A stretch of DNA of 64,000 nt from positions 1-64,000 of the forward strand of contig JAKVAQ010000016.1 in assembly GCA_022447665.1 (NCBI GenBank), written 5' to 3'. The notes beneath the pieces were generated by a model. That model saw nothing but the letters and a program-made list of their open reading frames with translations. It was not told where the DNA came from and searched no databases. Of the stretch, positions 26,188 to 35,640 are shown piece after piece; position 1 is the first letter of the stretch; the number at the start of each line of letters is the position of its first letter. Source of the DNA: Crocinitomicaceae bacterium. Its GTDB lineage: Bacteria > Bacteroidota > Bacteroidia > Flavobacteriales_D > Crocinitomicaceae. The position numbers and the translations under genes were made by a program.

Positions 26188-27985
26188 GTTCAAACAAACG
26201 GTGGTACTTCCCTCCTAGATCAAGAAGTTCAGCGTGAGATCCTCTTTCAACAATTTTACCTGCTTCAATCACAAGTATTTCATTCGAATTAACAATTGTA
26301 GAAAGCCTATGCGCTATCATTATTGATGTACGCCCTTTTTGTAGCTCGAACGTGGCTTTTTGAATCATTTCTTCAGATTCTGAATCTACACTTGCGGTGG
26401 CTTCATCTAAAATCAAAATCTTCGGATTATAAACATACGCTCGAATAAAAGAAATCAATTGTCTTTGCCCCGTACTCAAGCCTCCTCCGCGCTCTCCTAC
26501 ATTATACATATATCCTCCAGGAAGCTTTGAAATAAAATCATGGGCGCCAACTTTCTTTGCAGCAGCCTCTACTTCTTCTTGAGTAATATCCTTATTCCCT
26601 AAAGTAATGTTGTTATAAATCGAATCAGAGAAAAGAAATACATCTTGAAGTACAATAGCCACATTTCTCCTCAAAGTACTCAGTTCAATATCTCGAATAG
26701 ATTTACCATCGATTTTAATATCCCCTTTTTGGAATTCATAGAATCTAGTGAGCAGGTTAATTATCGTAGACTTTCCTGCCCCAGTTGGACCCACAAGTGC
26801 TACAGACTTTCCACTTGGCACCTTAAAATCTATACTCTTAAGTACGTAATCCTTATTTTTATAAGCAAAATGAACATCATTAAATTCAATCCCTCCTTCA
26901 AAATCTACTTCCTTAATAGAGCCCTCGTCATCAATATGCTCTTCTTTATCTAGTAATTCAAACACACGCTCTGCTCTTACCATTCCGCGTTGAAGAATAT
27001 TGAATTTATCTGCTAATTGACGAATCGGTCGGTAAAGCATGTTGATGTAGATAATGAAGCTAATAATAACCCCATAGACCAAACCGCTTTCAGCACCATA
27101 CCCCAATCGGTTCATGGCCCAAAAAATCAACAAAGCAAGGCTTATTGAACTCAACAATTCAACAACAGGAAAGAAGATAGAGTTTGCCCAAATAGCATCA
27201 ACATGCGCTTGCCTGTGTTCCTTATTAATTTCTTCAAAGGTTTGGTATTCTCTTTTTTGTCGGTTGAACAATTGTACGATCAGCATCCCCGATATATGCT
27301 CTTGAACAAAAGTGTTTAACTTATTGACTTGGACTCTTTCTTTTTGAAAAGCCTTCTTCATGGCACGCGCAAAAATTCGCGTCGCAAAAATAAGTAGCGG
27401 TATAGGTATCAAAATTAATAGGGTTAGTTCCCAAGAAATTGAAAACATAAAACCTATAATCAAAATCAATTTTAAAATATCTCCAAACATGGTGATTATC
27501 CCTACTGAAAAAACCTCGGCGATGGCCTCAATATCGGAAACCATTCGGGTAACTATTGTCCCATTTGGAGTATTGTCAAAAAACTTTAGTTTGAATGAAT
27601 AGAAATGTTCATAAAGGCGAATTCTAATATCACGAATGATCGACTGCCCCAAGAGATTTGCTAAGTAAACTGAAAAAAATTGTAATATCCCTTGAAGCAC
27701 AAGTAATCCTATGATAAACATTGTCCATAGCATTAATTGATGACCATGATCTAAATTCGAACTGAATAAATTCATGAAAGATTGAAAAACCGAATCTTCA
27801 GGTCTCATAGCTCCCTTCATAATGTGAAGATTCACCATGTCCCCGATTATCCAGGGGCGGATAGCTTCAACAACGGCAAGGAGAATCATTCCCAAAAAAG
27901 CACCAAAAAAGATAGACTTATGAGGCTTTATAAGCCTTAAAAGACGGAATAATAAACGTGCATCGAATCCTTTTTCTTTAGCCAC
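26168..27985 (-). CDS. ABC exporter, fused membrane and ATPase domains (MsbA-like)
   Basis: A half-size exporter of about 605 residues. A six-helix membrane domain (about 25-330) precedes the ATPase domain with Walker A GPTGAGKST, signature LSTGQRQL, Walker B ILILDEATA and the switch His in AHRLSTI. As a dimer it would export lipid or drug-like molecules across the inner membrane. A TTG at 27991 is also in frame, but it lies within a TAnnTTTG box (27990-27997), so GTG 27985 (MAKEKGFDARLLFRL) is preferred. It overlaps the EamA gene at its 3' end. Confidence 0.9.
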   Translation of the reverse strand: MAKEKGFDARLLFRLLRLIKPHKSIFFGAFLGMILLAVVEAIRPWIIGDMVNLHIMKGAMRPEDSVFQSFMNLFSSNLDHGHQLMLWTMFIIGLLVLQGILQFFSVYLANLLGQSIIRDIRIRLYEHFYSFKLKFFDNTPNGTIVTRMVSDIEAIAEVFSVGIITMFGDILKLILIIGFMFSISWELTLLILIPIPLLIFATRIFARAMKKAFQKERVQVNKLNTFVQEHISGMLIVQLFNRQKREYQTFEEINKEHRQAHVDAIWANSIFFPVVELLSSISLALLIFWAMNRLGYGAESGLVYGVIISFIIYINMLYRPIRQLADKFNILQRGMVRAERVFELLDKEEHIDDEGSIKEVDFEGGIEFNDVHFAYKNKDYVLKSIDFKVPSGKSVALVGPTGAGKSTIINLLTRFYEFQKGDIKIDGKSIRDIELSTLRRNVAIVLQDVFLFSDSIYNNITLGNKDITQEEVEAAAKKVGAHDFISKLPGGYMYNVGERGGGLSTGQRQLISFIRAYVYNPKILILDEATASVDSESEEMIQKATFELQKGRTSIMIAHRLSTIVNSNEILVIEAGKIVERGSHAELLDLGGKYHRLFELNYSGD

Positions 27986-27989
27986 GTTC

Positions 27990-27997
27990 AAAATTAA
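27990..27997 (-). promoter_or_regulatory. Putative -7 box before the ABC exporter
   Basis: TAATTTTG on the minus strand fits TAnnTTTG and lies only 5-12 bases before the chosen GTG start, implying a very short leader. Confidence 0.35.
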
Positions 27998-28084
27998 CTA
28001 ATTCAACTCAGGTTAAGGGCTGTAATTATGGATTTAAATTCGAGTTTAATTTCTATTTTTGAATCGAAACACTACTCCTCACCG

Positions 28085-30025
28085 ATGAAGAAGTTATTAT
28101 GCTTCATTTTTATTTACTTGCCTTTTATTGGCTTAAGTCAAACTGATGAGCAAACCGACTCATTGGAATTGGAGGCCATTTTCTCTGAAGCAAATTTGAG
28201 AAGTAGTTCAGGTCAAAAAGACAGCGCAGATTATTTCTTTGATAAGGCCGAAGACTTTATTAATGAAAAGAGCCTTAATGACGACTATTTAGGCCTAGTC
28301 ATTTACGAGCGCGCAAAACATTTAGAGCGTTTGAGTCTTTATGAAGAGGCCATTTCGGAGCTTGAGAGTTCAATAATTGTGTTTGAATCTACCCAGAATT
28401 TAGTTCTTTTGGCTAAGTCCGTCAAGAGAAAAGGATCTATTTTAAAAAAACAAAGCAAGTACCGTGAGGCAATCAGTGCCTATAATGAGGCTGCCGTGCT
28501 TTATCTAAAAGAAAATGATTCCCTTGGAATTGCAGGAATTGAACTAAATATTGGAAACGTTCTTAAGAACATAGGGCAGTCAGAATTGGCTAAGAAAAAA
28601 TATTTTTCAGCTGCGGGGATTTATAGAAAAATGAATTTTAATGCTGGAGTAGCCAGCTGTTATAATAACCTCGGCAACGTGCACAAGAATGATGAGAATT
28701 ATGATTCAGCCTTTTATTATATGTATCGCACATTGTCCATTCGATTGGAACTGAGTCAAAAAAAAGGTTTAGCATTCATATACAACAACCTATCCAACCT
28801 TCATAAGGCCTCTGGAGGGATAGATAGCGCTATATATTACATGGATAAATCGCTAGAGCTAAAGGAAGAACTTGGAGACAATACAGAGTTATGCAATGCT
28901 TATTGGACGATGGCTGAACTTCAAAAAACCATAAAGAACTATGCTAAAGAGTTTGATTACCTCAAAAAAGCTGAGGAAAGAATGTTTGAGCAAACTCCAC
29001 TAGAAATAACCTCATTAATCAATAAATCTCTAGGAGAATCCTATATGCGAAAAGGTAACTACGAACTATCAACGTTGTATTTCACGAAGCATATAGAAAA
29101 CTTAGATTCCCTTAGCGCAATTAAGAATGAAGCCGGTTTAATGCTGGATATTCTAGCTTACGAAAGCCTTTCAGACAGTCTAGGAAAAGAACAAATTAGA
29201 ATGGCAACTGAATTAGAAGAATTAAACCTACAAAACAAGAAATTACAGGTTGATTCAGAGAAGAGAAAATTCACTTTTTTACTAGCGATTCTTGGAGTAA
29301 TACTGCTCATGTCGACATTGCTATTCATTTCTTTTCGTAAGAGATTAAAAGCATCAAGAGATCACCAAATTGTTTTAGCAGAGCAAAATGAAGAATTAAA
29401 AAGAACACTAATTTCAAAGGAAGAGAAAGAGGTTTTATTGAAAGAAGTACATCATAGAGTAAAGAATAATCTTCAAATCATTAATAGCTTGATCAGACTT
29501 CAATCAACATTTATTAATCAAAGTAATTACGAAGAGAAGTTAAAAGACACTGAAAATAGAATTCGTTCAATGGCTTTGATTCATGAAAAACTGTATAGAA
29601 GTTCGAACTTAGCCAAACTGAAAATCAAAAATTACATTCAGGACCTTTGCTTTACTATTTTGGAAACTTATGATAATGATGTTAAAATTGATTTCAAATT
29701 TGAAATAGATGAAGAAGAGTTTGGAATTGATTCTCTGATACCGTTAGGCCTTATTATCAACGAACTACTTTCAAACAGTATTAAATATGCCTTTGAAGGT
29801 AAAGATGAAGGTAAGATTGAAATCAAGATTAAGTTTACCAATTCCAATACAATTTTCACCCTATTTGACAATGGTATGGGGGCTGATTTGACCTGGGACG
29901 AGCTAAAAGAAGACTCTCTAGGTCTTGAGTTGGTTGAGTCTTTAACAGATCAGTTAGATGGTAAAATGGATTTAAAAACAAATGAAGGATTTCATTACAC
30001 CTTTACCTTTCCACTGCTATCTTAA
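28085..30025 (+). CDS. TPR sensor histidine kinase (HisKA_2 type)
   Basis: ATG 28085 gives a good signal peptide (MKKLLCFIFIYLPFIGLSQ); the frame from 28028 only adds a non-signal stretch. The 646-residue protein has a periplasmic TPR region (about 60-330), one membrane helix (FLLAILGVILLMSTLLFISF) and a coiled coil. A HisKA_2 dimerisation box follows with its phosphoacceptor His in KEVHHRVKNNLQIINSLIRL. The HATPase domain shows LIINELLSNSIKYAF and DNGMG. It should autophosphorylate and hand phosphate to a response regulator; no regulator gene is adjacent, so it is an orphan kinase here. Confidence 0.9.
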   Translation: MKKLLCFIFIYLPFIGLSQTDEQTDSLELEAIFSEANLRSSSGQKDSADYFFDKAEDFINEKSLNDDYLGLVIYERAKHLERLSLYEEAISELESSIIVFESTQNLVLLAKSVKRKGSILKKQSKYREAISAYNEAAVLYLKENDSLGIAGIELNIGNVLKNIGQSELAKKKYFSAAGIYRKMNFNAGVASCYNNLGNVHKNDENYDSAFYYMYRTLSIRLELSQKKGLAFIYNNLSNLHKASGGIDSAIYYMDKSLELKEELGDNTELCNAYWTMAELQKTIKNYAKEFDYLKKAEERMFEQTPLEITSLINKSLGESYMRKGNYELSTLYFTKHIENLDSLSAIKNEAGLMLDILAYESLSDSLGKEQIRMATELEELNLQNKKLQVDSEKRKFTFLLAILGVILLMSTLLFISFRKRLKASRDHQIVLAEQNEELKRTLISKEEKEVLLKEVHHRVKNNLQIINSLIRLQSTFINQSNYEEKLKDTENRIRSMALIHEKLYRSSNLAKLKIKNYIQDLCFTILETYDNDVKIDFKFEIDEEEFGIDSLIPLGLIINELLSNSIKYAFEGKDEGKIEIKIKFTNSNTIFTLFDNGMGADLTWDELKEDSLGLELVESLTDQLDGKMDLKTNEGFHYTFTFPLLS

Positions 30026-30040
30026 TTCAATCATTTCAAT

Positions 30041-30048
30041 TATTTTTG
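30041..30048 (+). promoter_or_regulatory. Putative -7 box before the aminotransferase gene
   Basis: TATTTTTG fits TAnnTTTG and lies 20 bases before the ATG at 30068. No clear -33 TTG at the usual spacing. Confidence 0.4.
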
Positions 30049-30067
30049 CGGTCGAAAAATTATCGCA

Positions 30068-31267
30068 ATGCCAAAATTATCTGCAAAGGGTACAGAAATG
30101 CCCGCTTCACCAATTAGAAAATTGGTTCCTTTCTCGGATCAAGCTAAAAAAGAAGGTAAGAAAGTATACCACCTTAATATTGGTCAACCCGACATCGCTT
30201 CACCTCAAGTAGCACTTGACGCAGTGAAGAACATGGATAAGACTGTTATTGAGTACACTCAGAGTGCCGGTTACCAGAGCTATCGTCAAGGATTAGCAGA
30301 TTATTACACAAGCAAAGGGATCCAGGTAGGAATGGACAATGTCATTGTTACTACTGGAGGTTCTGAAGCTTTAATATTCTCATTTCTTTCATGTTTTAAT
30401 CCGGGTGATGAAGTGATTATTCCTGAGCCGTTTTACGCTAACTATAATGGTTTTGCTAAAATGGCAGGAATCAACATAGTTCCAGTTACTGCGCGTTTGG
30501 AGGATGGATTTAAACTACCTCCAATAGAATCGTTTGAGGCTTTGATTTCAGATAAAACAAAAGGAATTGTGATCTGCAACCCTGGTAACCCAACAGGATA
30601 CCTCTATTCAAAAGAAGAGCTAAATACACTACGCGATATTGTTGCAGAAAAAGACTTGTTTTTATTTGCCGACGAAGTTTATAGAGAGTTTTGTTACGAC
30701 GGTGCAGAGCCTTTCTCTGTGTTAAACTTAGATGGTATTGACCAAAATGTAGTTCTAATAGACTCTGTATCTAAGCGATACTCTATGTGTGGGGCTAGAA
30801 TTGGTGCAATTGTAAGTAGAAATATGGAATTTTTAGATACCGTGTTAAAGTTTGCACAAGCGCGACTATCGCCTCCTACCCTTGCTCAAATTGCTAGTGA
30901 AGCAGCTTTAAAAACGCCGGACTCATACTTCACTGAAGTAACCGAAGAATACGTTGAAAGAAGAAATATACTAGTAAATGGCTTGAATGAAATTGAAGGT
31001 GTTACATGTCCAATGCCTAAAGGAGCTTTTTACTGTATGGCTAAACTCCCAATCGATAATTCTGAAAATTTCTGTCAATGGTTATTAGAAGAGTTTTCTT
31101 ATAATGGCGCTACCGTTATGATGGCGCCAGCAAGTGGTTTCTACGCTACAAAAGGCTTAGGCACGGATGAAGTACGCATTGCTTATGTACTCAATAAAGA
31201 AGAATTACAAGCTTCTGTTGATTGCATTAGAGAGGCGCTTAAAACTTATCCAGTAAGAACATCCTAA
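30068..31267 (+). CDS. PLP-dependent class I/II aminotransferase
   Basis: A 399-residue fold-type I aminotransferase of the aspartate-aminotransferase group. Visible marks are the substrate segment NIGQPDIASP, CNPGNPTGYLYSKEEL, the PLP-contact ADEVYREF and the Schiff-base lysine in DSVSKRYSMCGARIGAIVS; the C-terminal RIAY supplies the carboxylate-binding Arg. It moves an amino group between an amino acid and a 2-oxoacid in the cytoplasm. The exact pair cannot be told from sequence. It stands alone with a -7 box just upstream. Confidence 0.9.
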   Translation: MPKLSAKGTEMPASPIRKLVPFSDQAKKEGKKVYHLNIGQPDIASPQVALDAVKNMDKTVIEYTQSAGYQSYRQGLADYYTSKGIQVGMDNVIVTTGGSEALIFSFLSCFNPGDEVIIPEPFYANYNGFAKMAGINIVPVTARLEDGFKLPPIESFEALISDKTKGIVICNPGNPTGYLYSKEELNTLRDIVAEKDLFLFADEVYREFCYDGAEPFSVLNLDGIDQNVVLIDSVSKRYSMCGARIGAIVSRNMEFLDTVLKFAQARLSPPTLAQIASEAALKTPDSYFTEVTEEYVERRNILVNGLNEIEGVTCPMPKGAFYCMAKLPIDNSENFCQWLLEEFSYNGATVMMAPASGFYATKGLGTDEVRIAYVLNKEELQASVDCIREALKTYPVRTS

Positions 31268-31299
31268 AATTTTTTCCTTAACTTCTCGTTCTCATTAAA

Positions 31300-32916
31300 A
31301 TGGTTTTGAGAAGGACTTTATTCTTATTCTTTTTAACCCTTAACTGCGCGGTTTGGGGACGGGAAATTAGCACCCTAATTTTTAAGGTTGATAAATTAAC
31401 GATTAAGGAAAAAGTCCAAACCAAAAACCAAGTATTCTCGAAATATAAAACAGAGGCAGAAACGCAGTTTAGATTGAACGGTTTTATTGGTTTAGAAATG
31501 AGGGATAGCACCACTGAAAAATCTACCCGCACCTATACCTACAGCTATAAAAAGAGGATTAAGCAAATTGTTTTATCTGATTCTGCGAATTCAAAATTCA
31601 CCATTTCCAATAACTTCAATTTGGCTGTTGAAGAACTGAACCTACGCATCAAAAAATTAGAGAACCACGGCTATCCATTTGCTCAACTTAAAATTAACTC
31701 TGAACAAATAATTGAGAATCGGCTTCATTTAGATTATTCTATAGATTCTGGCGATTATTTTATCATAGAGGAAATCGTTATTAAGTCAAAGGAAACCGTA
31801 AAAGAGAAAACCGTTTTGAATTTAATTAACATTCAACCCGGGGATTTCTACAACGAGCAAAAAATCTCAAAAATTGAACATCACCTTCGTAACAGCGGGT
31901 TTTATAAGCTTGTTCAACCCACTCAAATTCTCTTTACCCCAGGTAAAGCTACCATTTATCTTTTCTTAGAGGGAATCAAATCTAGTAGCGCTGACGGTTA
32001 TGTGGGTTTACAACAAAACCAAAATACTGGAAGGTTAAGTTTGAATGGCTACGTGAATTTGAGTTTAAACAATGCCTTTAAACGAGCAACAAAAATTGAC
32101 TTAAACTGGCGAAACAATCCAGATAAGACCCAATTATTTACAAGTCGGTTTGATTTTCCTTTTCTCTTCAATACCCCGTTAGGCGTTGGTGCTCACATTG
32201 ATCTACAAAAACAAGACACTTCGTTTATTCGCAGCGATTTACAATTTTATCTTGGATATCGAAACCCAACATTTTCGGCAAAAATATTCACTTCAATACA
32301 GCAATCTTCCTTACTCGGAGAGCCCATACCAAACTTTAGAACATTTAGTAAAACCGCTGTCGGTGGCGGTTTTACCATAAGTCCAGTACTAACAGATAAA
32401 CTTGAGTTTTTCAGACCAAAATTAGCGTTTGAAGGAGGGTTCTTTACCTATCGAGAGGATACAATTCAAGATTTAATAGAATCACCCTTGAACTTTAGCT
32501 TAACCACAAAGTATTCTCATGAAATTAGGTTCCTCAGGTTCTTCTCTTTGAACAATAGTCTGAGTTTTCAAGATATCTACTCTCCTACTGCACTTGCCAG
32601 AAATGAACTCAGCTTTTTCGGAGGCTTGAGAACATTAAGAGGTTTTTATGAGTTAGAATTGACCGGAAACGAAGTATGGATTTTAGCAAATGAAATCGTG
32701 TTCAAACCCGTTAAGGCTTTTGAACTAAAGCTGATTTATGATTATTCTCGCTTCGAATATCTTGGAGCAAACTATTCTCATTCAGCAGGTGTAGGTTTTG
32801 GTTTAAATGCCGGTAATAGCCTTCTGGAGATAGTTATTGCCAATGGAACATTAAACGATAACCCCTTCTTACTGACCAATACTAAGGTTCACATAGGGTT
32901 TAAATCCAACTTTTAG
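31300..32916 (+). CDS. Omp85/BamA-like outer-membrane protein with POTRA
   Basis: A 538-residue protein with signal peptide (about 1-20). POTRA-type alpha/beta segments (about 60-215) include HGYPFAQLKINSEQIIENRL and GDFYNEQKISKIEHHLRNSG. A C-terminal beta-barrel follows with the Omp85 loop-6 motif LRTLRGFYELELTGNE. Proteins of this family insert or export proteins through the outer membrane. It is shorter than BamA, so it is an accessory member, possibly a lipid or protein exporter. It stands 33 bases after the aminotransferase gene and meets the methyltransferase gene 3' end in a four-base overlap. Confidence 0.85.
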   Translation: MVLRRTLFLFFLTLNCAVWGREISTLIFKVDKLTIKEKVQTKNQVFSKYKTEAETQFRLNGFIGLEMRDSTTEKSTRTYTYSYKKRIKQIVLSDSANSKFTISNNFNLAVEELNLRIKKLENHGYPFAQLKINSEQIIENRLHLDYSIDSGDYFIIEEIVIKSKETVKEKTVLNLINIQPGDFYNEQKISKIEHHLRNSGFYKLVQPTQILFTPGKATIYLFLEGIKSSSADGYVGLQQNQNTGRLSLNGYVNLSLNNAFKRATKIDLNWRNNPDKTQLFTSRFDFPFLFNTPLGVGAHIDLQKQDTSFIRSDLQFYLGYRNPTFSAKIFTSIQQSSLLGEPIPNFRTFSKTAVGGGFTISPVLTDKLEFFRPKLAFEGGFFTYREDTIQDLIESPLNFSLTTKYSHEIRFLRFFSLNNSLSFQDIYSPTALARNELSFFGGLRTLRGFYELELTGNEVWILANEIVFKPVKAFELKLIYDYSRFEYLGANYSHSAGVGFGLNAGNSLLEIVIANGTLNDNPFLLTNTKVHIGFKSNF

Positions 32917-33485
32917 GGCTTTTGTGCGATAAAAAAGAACTCCCTATCTTCTCTCGGCTTAATTGAATTGTGACTCTTTTCGAGGGTAATCAAATTAAAA
33001 TAATTCTCAAATCGTTTCTTGTATTCTTCGTAGCTGCCACCAAATGGAGGGCCCGATTCGAGAGGAAAGTCAAACAATAAACCAATGATCTTACCTCCAG
33101 ATTTCAAGAGATTATAGGCCTGCATAACATAATTATTACGCATGTTTGGCTGAATTGCACAATAGAACGTTTGTTCAACAATCAAGTCGAAAACTCCTGT
33201 AAGTTGGAAAAAGTCTCCGCGTTTTATGTGCTCAGCAGGAAAGTCTGGTACTCGCTCGTAGAAAGAATCAACAGCTCCCTGAGAAATATCTATTACATAA
33301 ACATTCTTAAACCCCTTTTTGTGAAGATATTCAGCTTCATAAGCATTACCAGCGCCTGGAATTAGAATTCTAAGCTCCTTATCTTTTAATTGATCAAAAT
33401 AAGCTTTTAAGGGCGGAGAAACCTCGCCCATATCCCAACCAGTATTTTGATTGGCCCATCGGTCATCCCAAAACTCTTTATCCAT
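32913..33485 (-). CDS. SAM-dependent methyltransferase (thiopurine/thiol methyltransferase type)
   Basis: A 190-residue class I methyltransferase. The start MDKEFWDDRWANQNTGWDMG is typical of TPMT-like enzymes, followed by the SAM motif RILIPGAGNAYEAEYLHKKG and the acidic end of strand two (YVIDIS). It may methylate thiols, halides or another small acceptor. Its start overlaps the 3' end of the NMO/NPD-like gene by 8 bases, so they are probably coexpressed. Substrate unknown. Confidence 0.85.
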   Translation of the reverse strand: MDKEFWDDRWANQNTGWDMGEVSPPLKAYFDQLKDKELRILIPGAGNAYEAEYLHKKGFKNVYVIDISQGAVDSFYERVPDFPAEHIKRGDFFQLTGVFDLIVEQTFYCAIQPNMRNNYVMQAYNLLKSGGKIIGLLFDFPLESGPPFGGSYEEYKKRFENYFNLITLEKSHNSIKPREDREFFFIAQKP

Positions 33486-34425
33486 TTTCTTTTACAATAT
33501 CGTTCACAATGTCTTTAACCGGTCTTATCGCATGAACATGTTCAATGGTAGGCCCAGCACACCAAACCGTTTTATAAGTAGCGCTAAAAGCAGCCTTTTG
33601 AAGGGATTTCATCCCTTTGGCAAAAGTGAGCATCTTTACCCATTTTTTTAGTCGCTTATTCTTGCTTAATAGTTTTTCGAACCAATTCTGCTTAGTTCCA
33701 ATCTTTTGAACGTAAGGTGTATTGATTACTGTGCAAGGAGTTCCTGACACCTTGGTGCTCATAACAATGTCTTTAGCACCATAATCCACACAGGCTTGCT
33801 TATATTCTTGAGAAACGTCGGATTCTTCACTAGCAATAAAAACACTTCCAACGGATGCTCCTGCAGCTCCCATATTTAGAACATGGTTAAGATCCTTTCG
33901 CGTGGCAACGCCTCCAGCAGAAATAACAGGTATTGAACATTCTTTTACGAGTAATGGAATAAGTTCTTCTGGATCCATTGGACCCGCATGCCCGCCTGCT
34001 TTACTATTTACTGCAATAACAGCATCTGCCCCAAGGTCTTCTACCTTTTTGGCAAATTTAAGATCAACTACATCACACAATACCTTTATTCCTGCAGGTT
34101 TACATGCTTCAATCACTTTCTGAGGGCTTCCTAATGAAGTAATTATAAAATCTACCTTCATTTCTACACAGGTCTTTAATTGCGTTTCAACCCTCGGATT
34201 TGACTTGTTTACTATTAGATTCACCCCTAAAGAGCCTGTTGATTTTTCCCTAACTTCTTTCAAAGCAGCTCGAAACTCCTCGTCTGTTCTGTAATTCAAC
34301 GCTGGTACTGCAGCTGCAATTCCAGAATTAATACCTGCAATGAGCATTTTAGCATTAGAAACCAAGAACATTGGCGCCATTATAATGGGATGTTTAATAC
34401 CTAAAAGTTGTGTCAAATCCTGCAT
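33478..34425 (-). CDS. NAD(P)H-dependent flavin oxidoreductase / nitronate monooxygenase family
   Basis: A 315-residue TIM-barrel flavoprotein. FMN-binding motifs are at the start (IKHPIIMAPMFLVSNAKML), in the middle (VNSKAGGHAG, with the conserved His of the family) and in VISAGGVATRKDL with GAAGASVGSVFIAS. The family oxidises alkyl nitronates or acts as enoyl reductase; which applies cannot be told. It overlaps the methyltransferase gene downstream. A well-formed flavobacterial promoter lies just upstream. Confidence 0.85.
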   Translation of the reverse strand: MQDLTQLLGIKHPIIMAPMFLVSNAKMLIAGINSGIAAAVPALNYRTDEEFRAALKEVREKSTGSLGVNLIVNKSNPRVETQLKTCVEMKVDFIITSLGSPQKVIEACKPAGIKVLCDVVDLKFAKKVEDLGADAVIAVNSKAGGHAGPMDPEELIPLLVKECSIPVISAGGVATRKDLNHVLNMGAAGASVGSVFIASEESDVSQEYKQACVDYGAKDIVMSTKVSGTPCTVINTPYVQKIGTKQNWFEKLLSKNKRLKKWVKMLTFAKGMKSLQKAAFSATYKTVWCAGPTIEHVHAIRPVKDIVNDIVKENG

Positions 34426-34429
34426 ATAG

Positions 34430-34462
34430 CAAAGTTAGTCTTTGAAATTTGAAGCATCTCAA
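34430..34462 (-). promoter_or_regulatory. Putative promoter of the NMO/NPD-like gene
   Basis: On the minus strand a TTG (34460-34462), 22 bases and TAACTTTG (34430-34437) fit the Bacteroidota pattern TTG-N17-23-TAnnTTTG. The start codon is only five bases further, implying a very short leader. Confidence 0.5.
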
Positions 34463-34488
34463 AAATTCATCCTAGATTTAAAAAAAAT

Positions 34489-35478
34489 ATGAATAGCGCT
34501 CCTGAAATATCTATTATTACGCCTGTAAGAAATGGAAGTATATATTTAACTGAATGTTTTCAGTCAATTATAAAACAAAGCTTTACGAATTTTGAATGGA
34601 TCATCATTAATGATCATTCTACGGATAATACTCCAGAACTCTTAAATGACTTTAAAGCTCATGATTCTCGCATTCACGTCTACGAAAATCAAGGTAAGGG
34701 AATTATTGACGCACTTAATACGGCAACAGAACTCGCTAGAGGTATATTTATAACTCGAATGGATGCTGACGACAGAATGCCGGTTTATAAGCTTGAAAAC
34801 TTACTGGGTCTCTTAGAAAATCAAACCAACACTGTAGCGACAGGACATGTTAAATACATTGAAAACGAACACCTTAAGGCGGGATACATGCGGTATGCCG
34901 ATTGGCTGAACCTAATGTGTGATAATCATTTGCATTATCGCGATATTTTCAGGGAATGTCCCCTAGCTTCTCCTGCATGGATGATGAGAAAAGAAGATTT
35001 TGTAAGGATAGGTGGCTTCAAGGACCTTGAATATCCTGAAGACTATGATTTTGCTTTTAGATGTTTTGAGAATAGTGTTAAGATCGTAAGTACTTCTGAT
35101 GTGGTTCATGAATGGAGAGATTATCCGGAACGAACGTCAAGAAACGACCCAAATTATGCAGACAATAGCTTTATAGATTTAAAACTTAGAAGATACTTTC
35201 AACTATTTTATTCGTTGACGGAACCTCTCACTGTATGGGGCGCAGGAAAGAAAGGAAAGGAGATTGCGCGAAAGTTAATTGAACGAGAAATAGAATTTGA
35301 TTGGGTGTGTGATAATCCAAATAAAATAGGCGTTGATATCTACGGAAAAAAGCTAAAACACTACTCTACCTTAAAATCAGGACAAGCTATAATCTACGTT
35401 ACTTCAACCGAAGACCAGGAAACAATACATGAATACCTCGAAAATCATCCAGATATTAAGTTCCATTGGTTCTGTTAA
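34489..35478 (+). CDS. Glycosyltransferase family 2 with C-terminal Rossmann-like domain
   Basis: A 329-residue protein. The GT-A catalytic domain (about 1-235) shows ISIITPVRNGSIYLTECFQS, IINDHSTDNTPELL, the metal-binding DxD as RMDADDRMP, and the acceptor segment WMMRKEDFVRIGGFKDLEYP. The last about 80 residues contain VWGAGKKGKEIARKLIE and CDNPNKIG, a nucleotide-binding-like module found fused to some Bacteroidota glycosyltransferases. It transfers a sugar to an unknown acceptor at the cytoplasmic membrane face. It stands alone, followed by the repeat-containing gap. Confidence 0.88.
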   Translation: MNSAPEISIITPVRNGSIYLTECFQSIIKQSFTNFEWIIINDHSTDNTPELLNDFKAHDSRIHVYENQGKGIIDALNTATELARGIFITRMDADDRMPVYKLENLLGLLENQTNTVATGHVKYIENEHLKAGYMRYADWLNLMCDNHLHYRDIFRECPLASPAWMMRKEDFVRIGGFKDLEYPEDYDFAFRCFENSVKIVSTSDVVHEWRDYPERTSRNDPNYADNSFIDLKLRRYFQLFYSLTEPLTVWGAGKKGKEIARKLIEREIEFDWVCDNPNKIGVDIYGKKLKHYSTLKSGQAIIYVTSTEDQETIHEYLENHPDIKFHWFC

Positions 35479-35498
35479 ATCCTGACTCCAATTACACT
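35475..35498 (-). repeat. Detached copy of a SpoIIE gene 3' tail
   Basis: On the minus strand these 24 bases read SVIGVRI-stop and match 19 of 24 bases of the real SpoIIE tail at 35679-35702 (CVIGVRV-stop), with the stop codons aligned. The repeat block lies between the two copies. Confidence 0.5.
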
Positions 35499-35500
35499 GA

Positions 35501-35621
35501 CAGCCTCGTCTTTTTAGACCTTCCCGGTCGAGACTCGGTCCTTCGGAAGCAGTGCTTCGCATACAGCCTCGTTTAATCCGTCTTGGTCAAACGGCACTCG
35601 GTCCTTCGGAAGCAGTGCTTC
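35501..35621. repeat. Two 58-base direct repeats with hairpin-forming cores
   Basis: Units at 35501-35558 and 35564-35621. Each starts with the same 9 bases and ends with an identical 26-base block (35533-35558 and 35596-35621) that contains the palindrome GAAGC-AGT-GCTTC. The 23 bases between differ, but each has its own short inverted repeat (GACC/GGTC in the first, CCGT/ACGG in the second). Confidence 0.8.
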
Positions 35622-35640
35622 CTCTCATCATCGATTTGCT

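Noticed and set aside
35501-35621. Possible CRISPR array
   Set aside because: Only two units, the 5-base gap between them is no spacer, the variable part lies inside the unit, and no cas gene is present.
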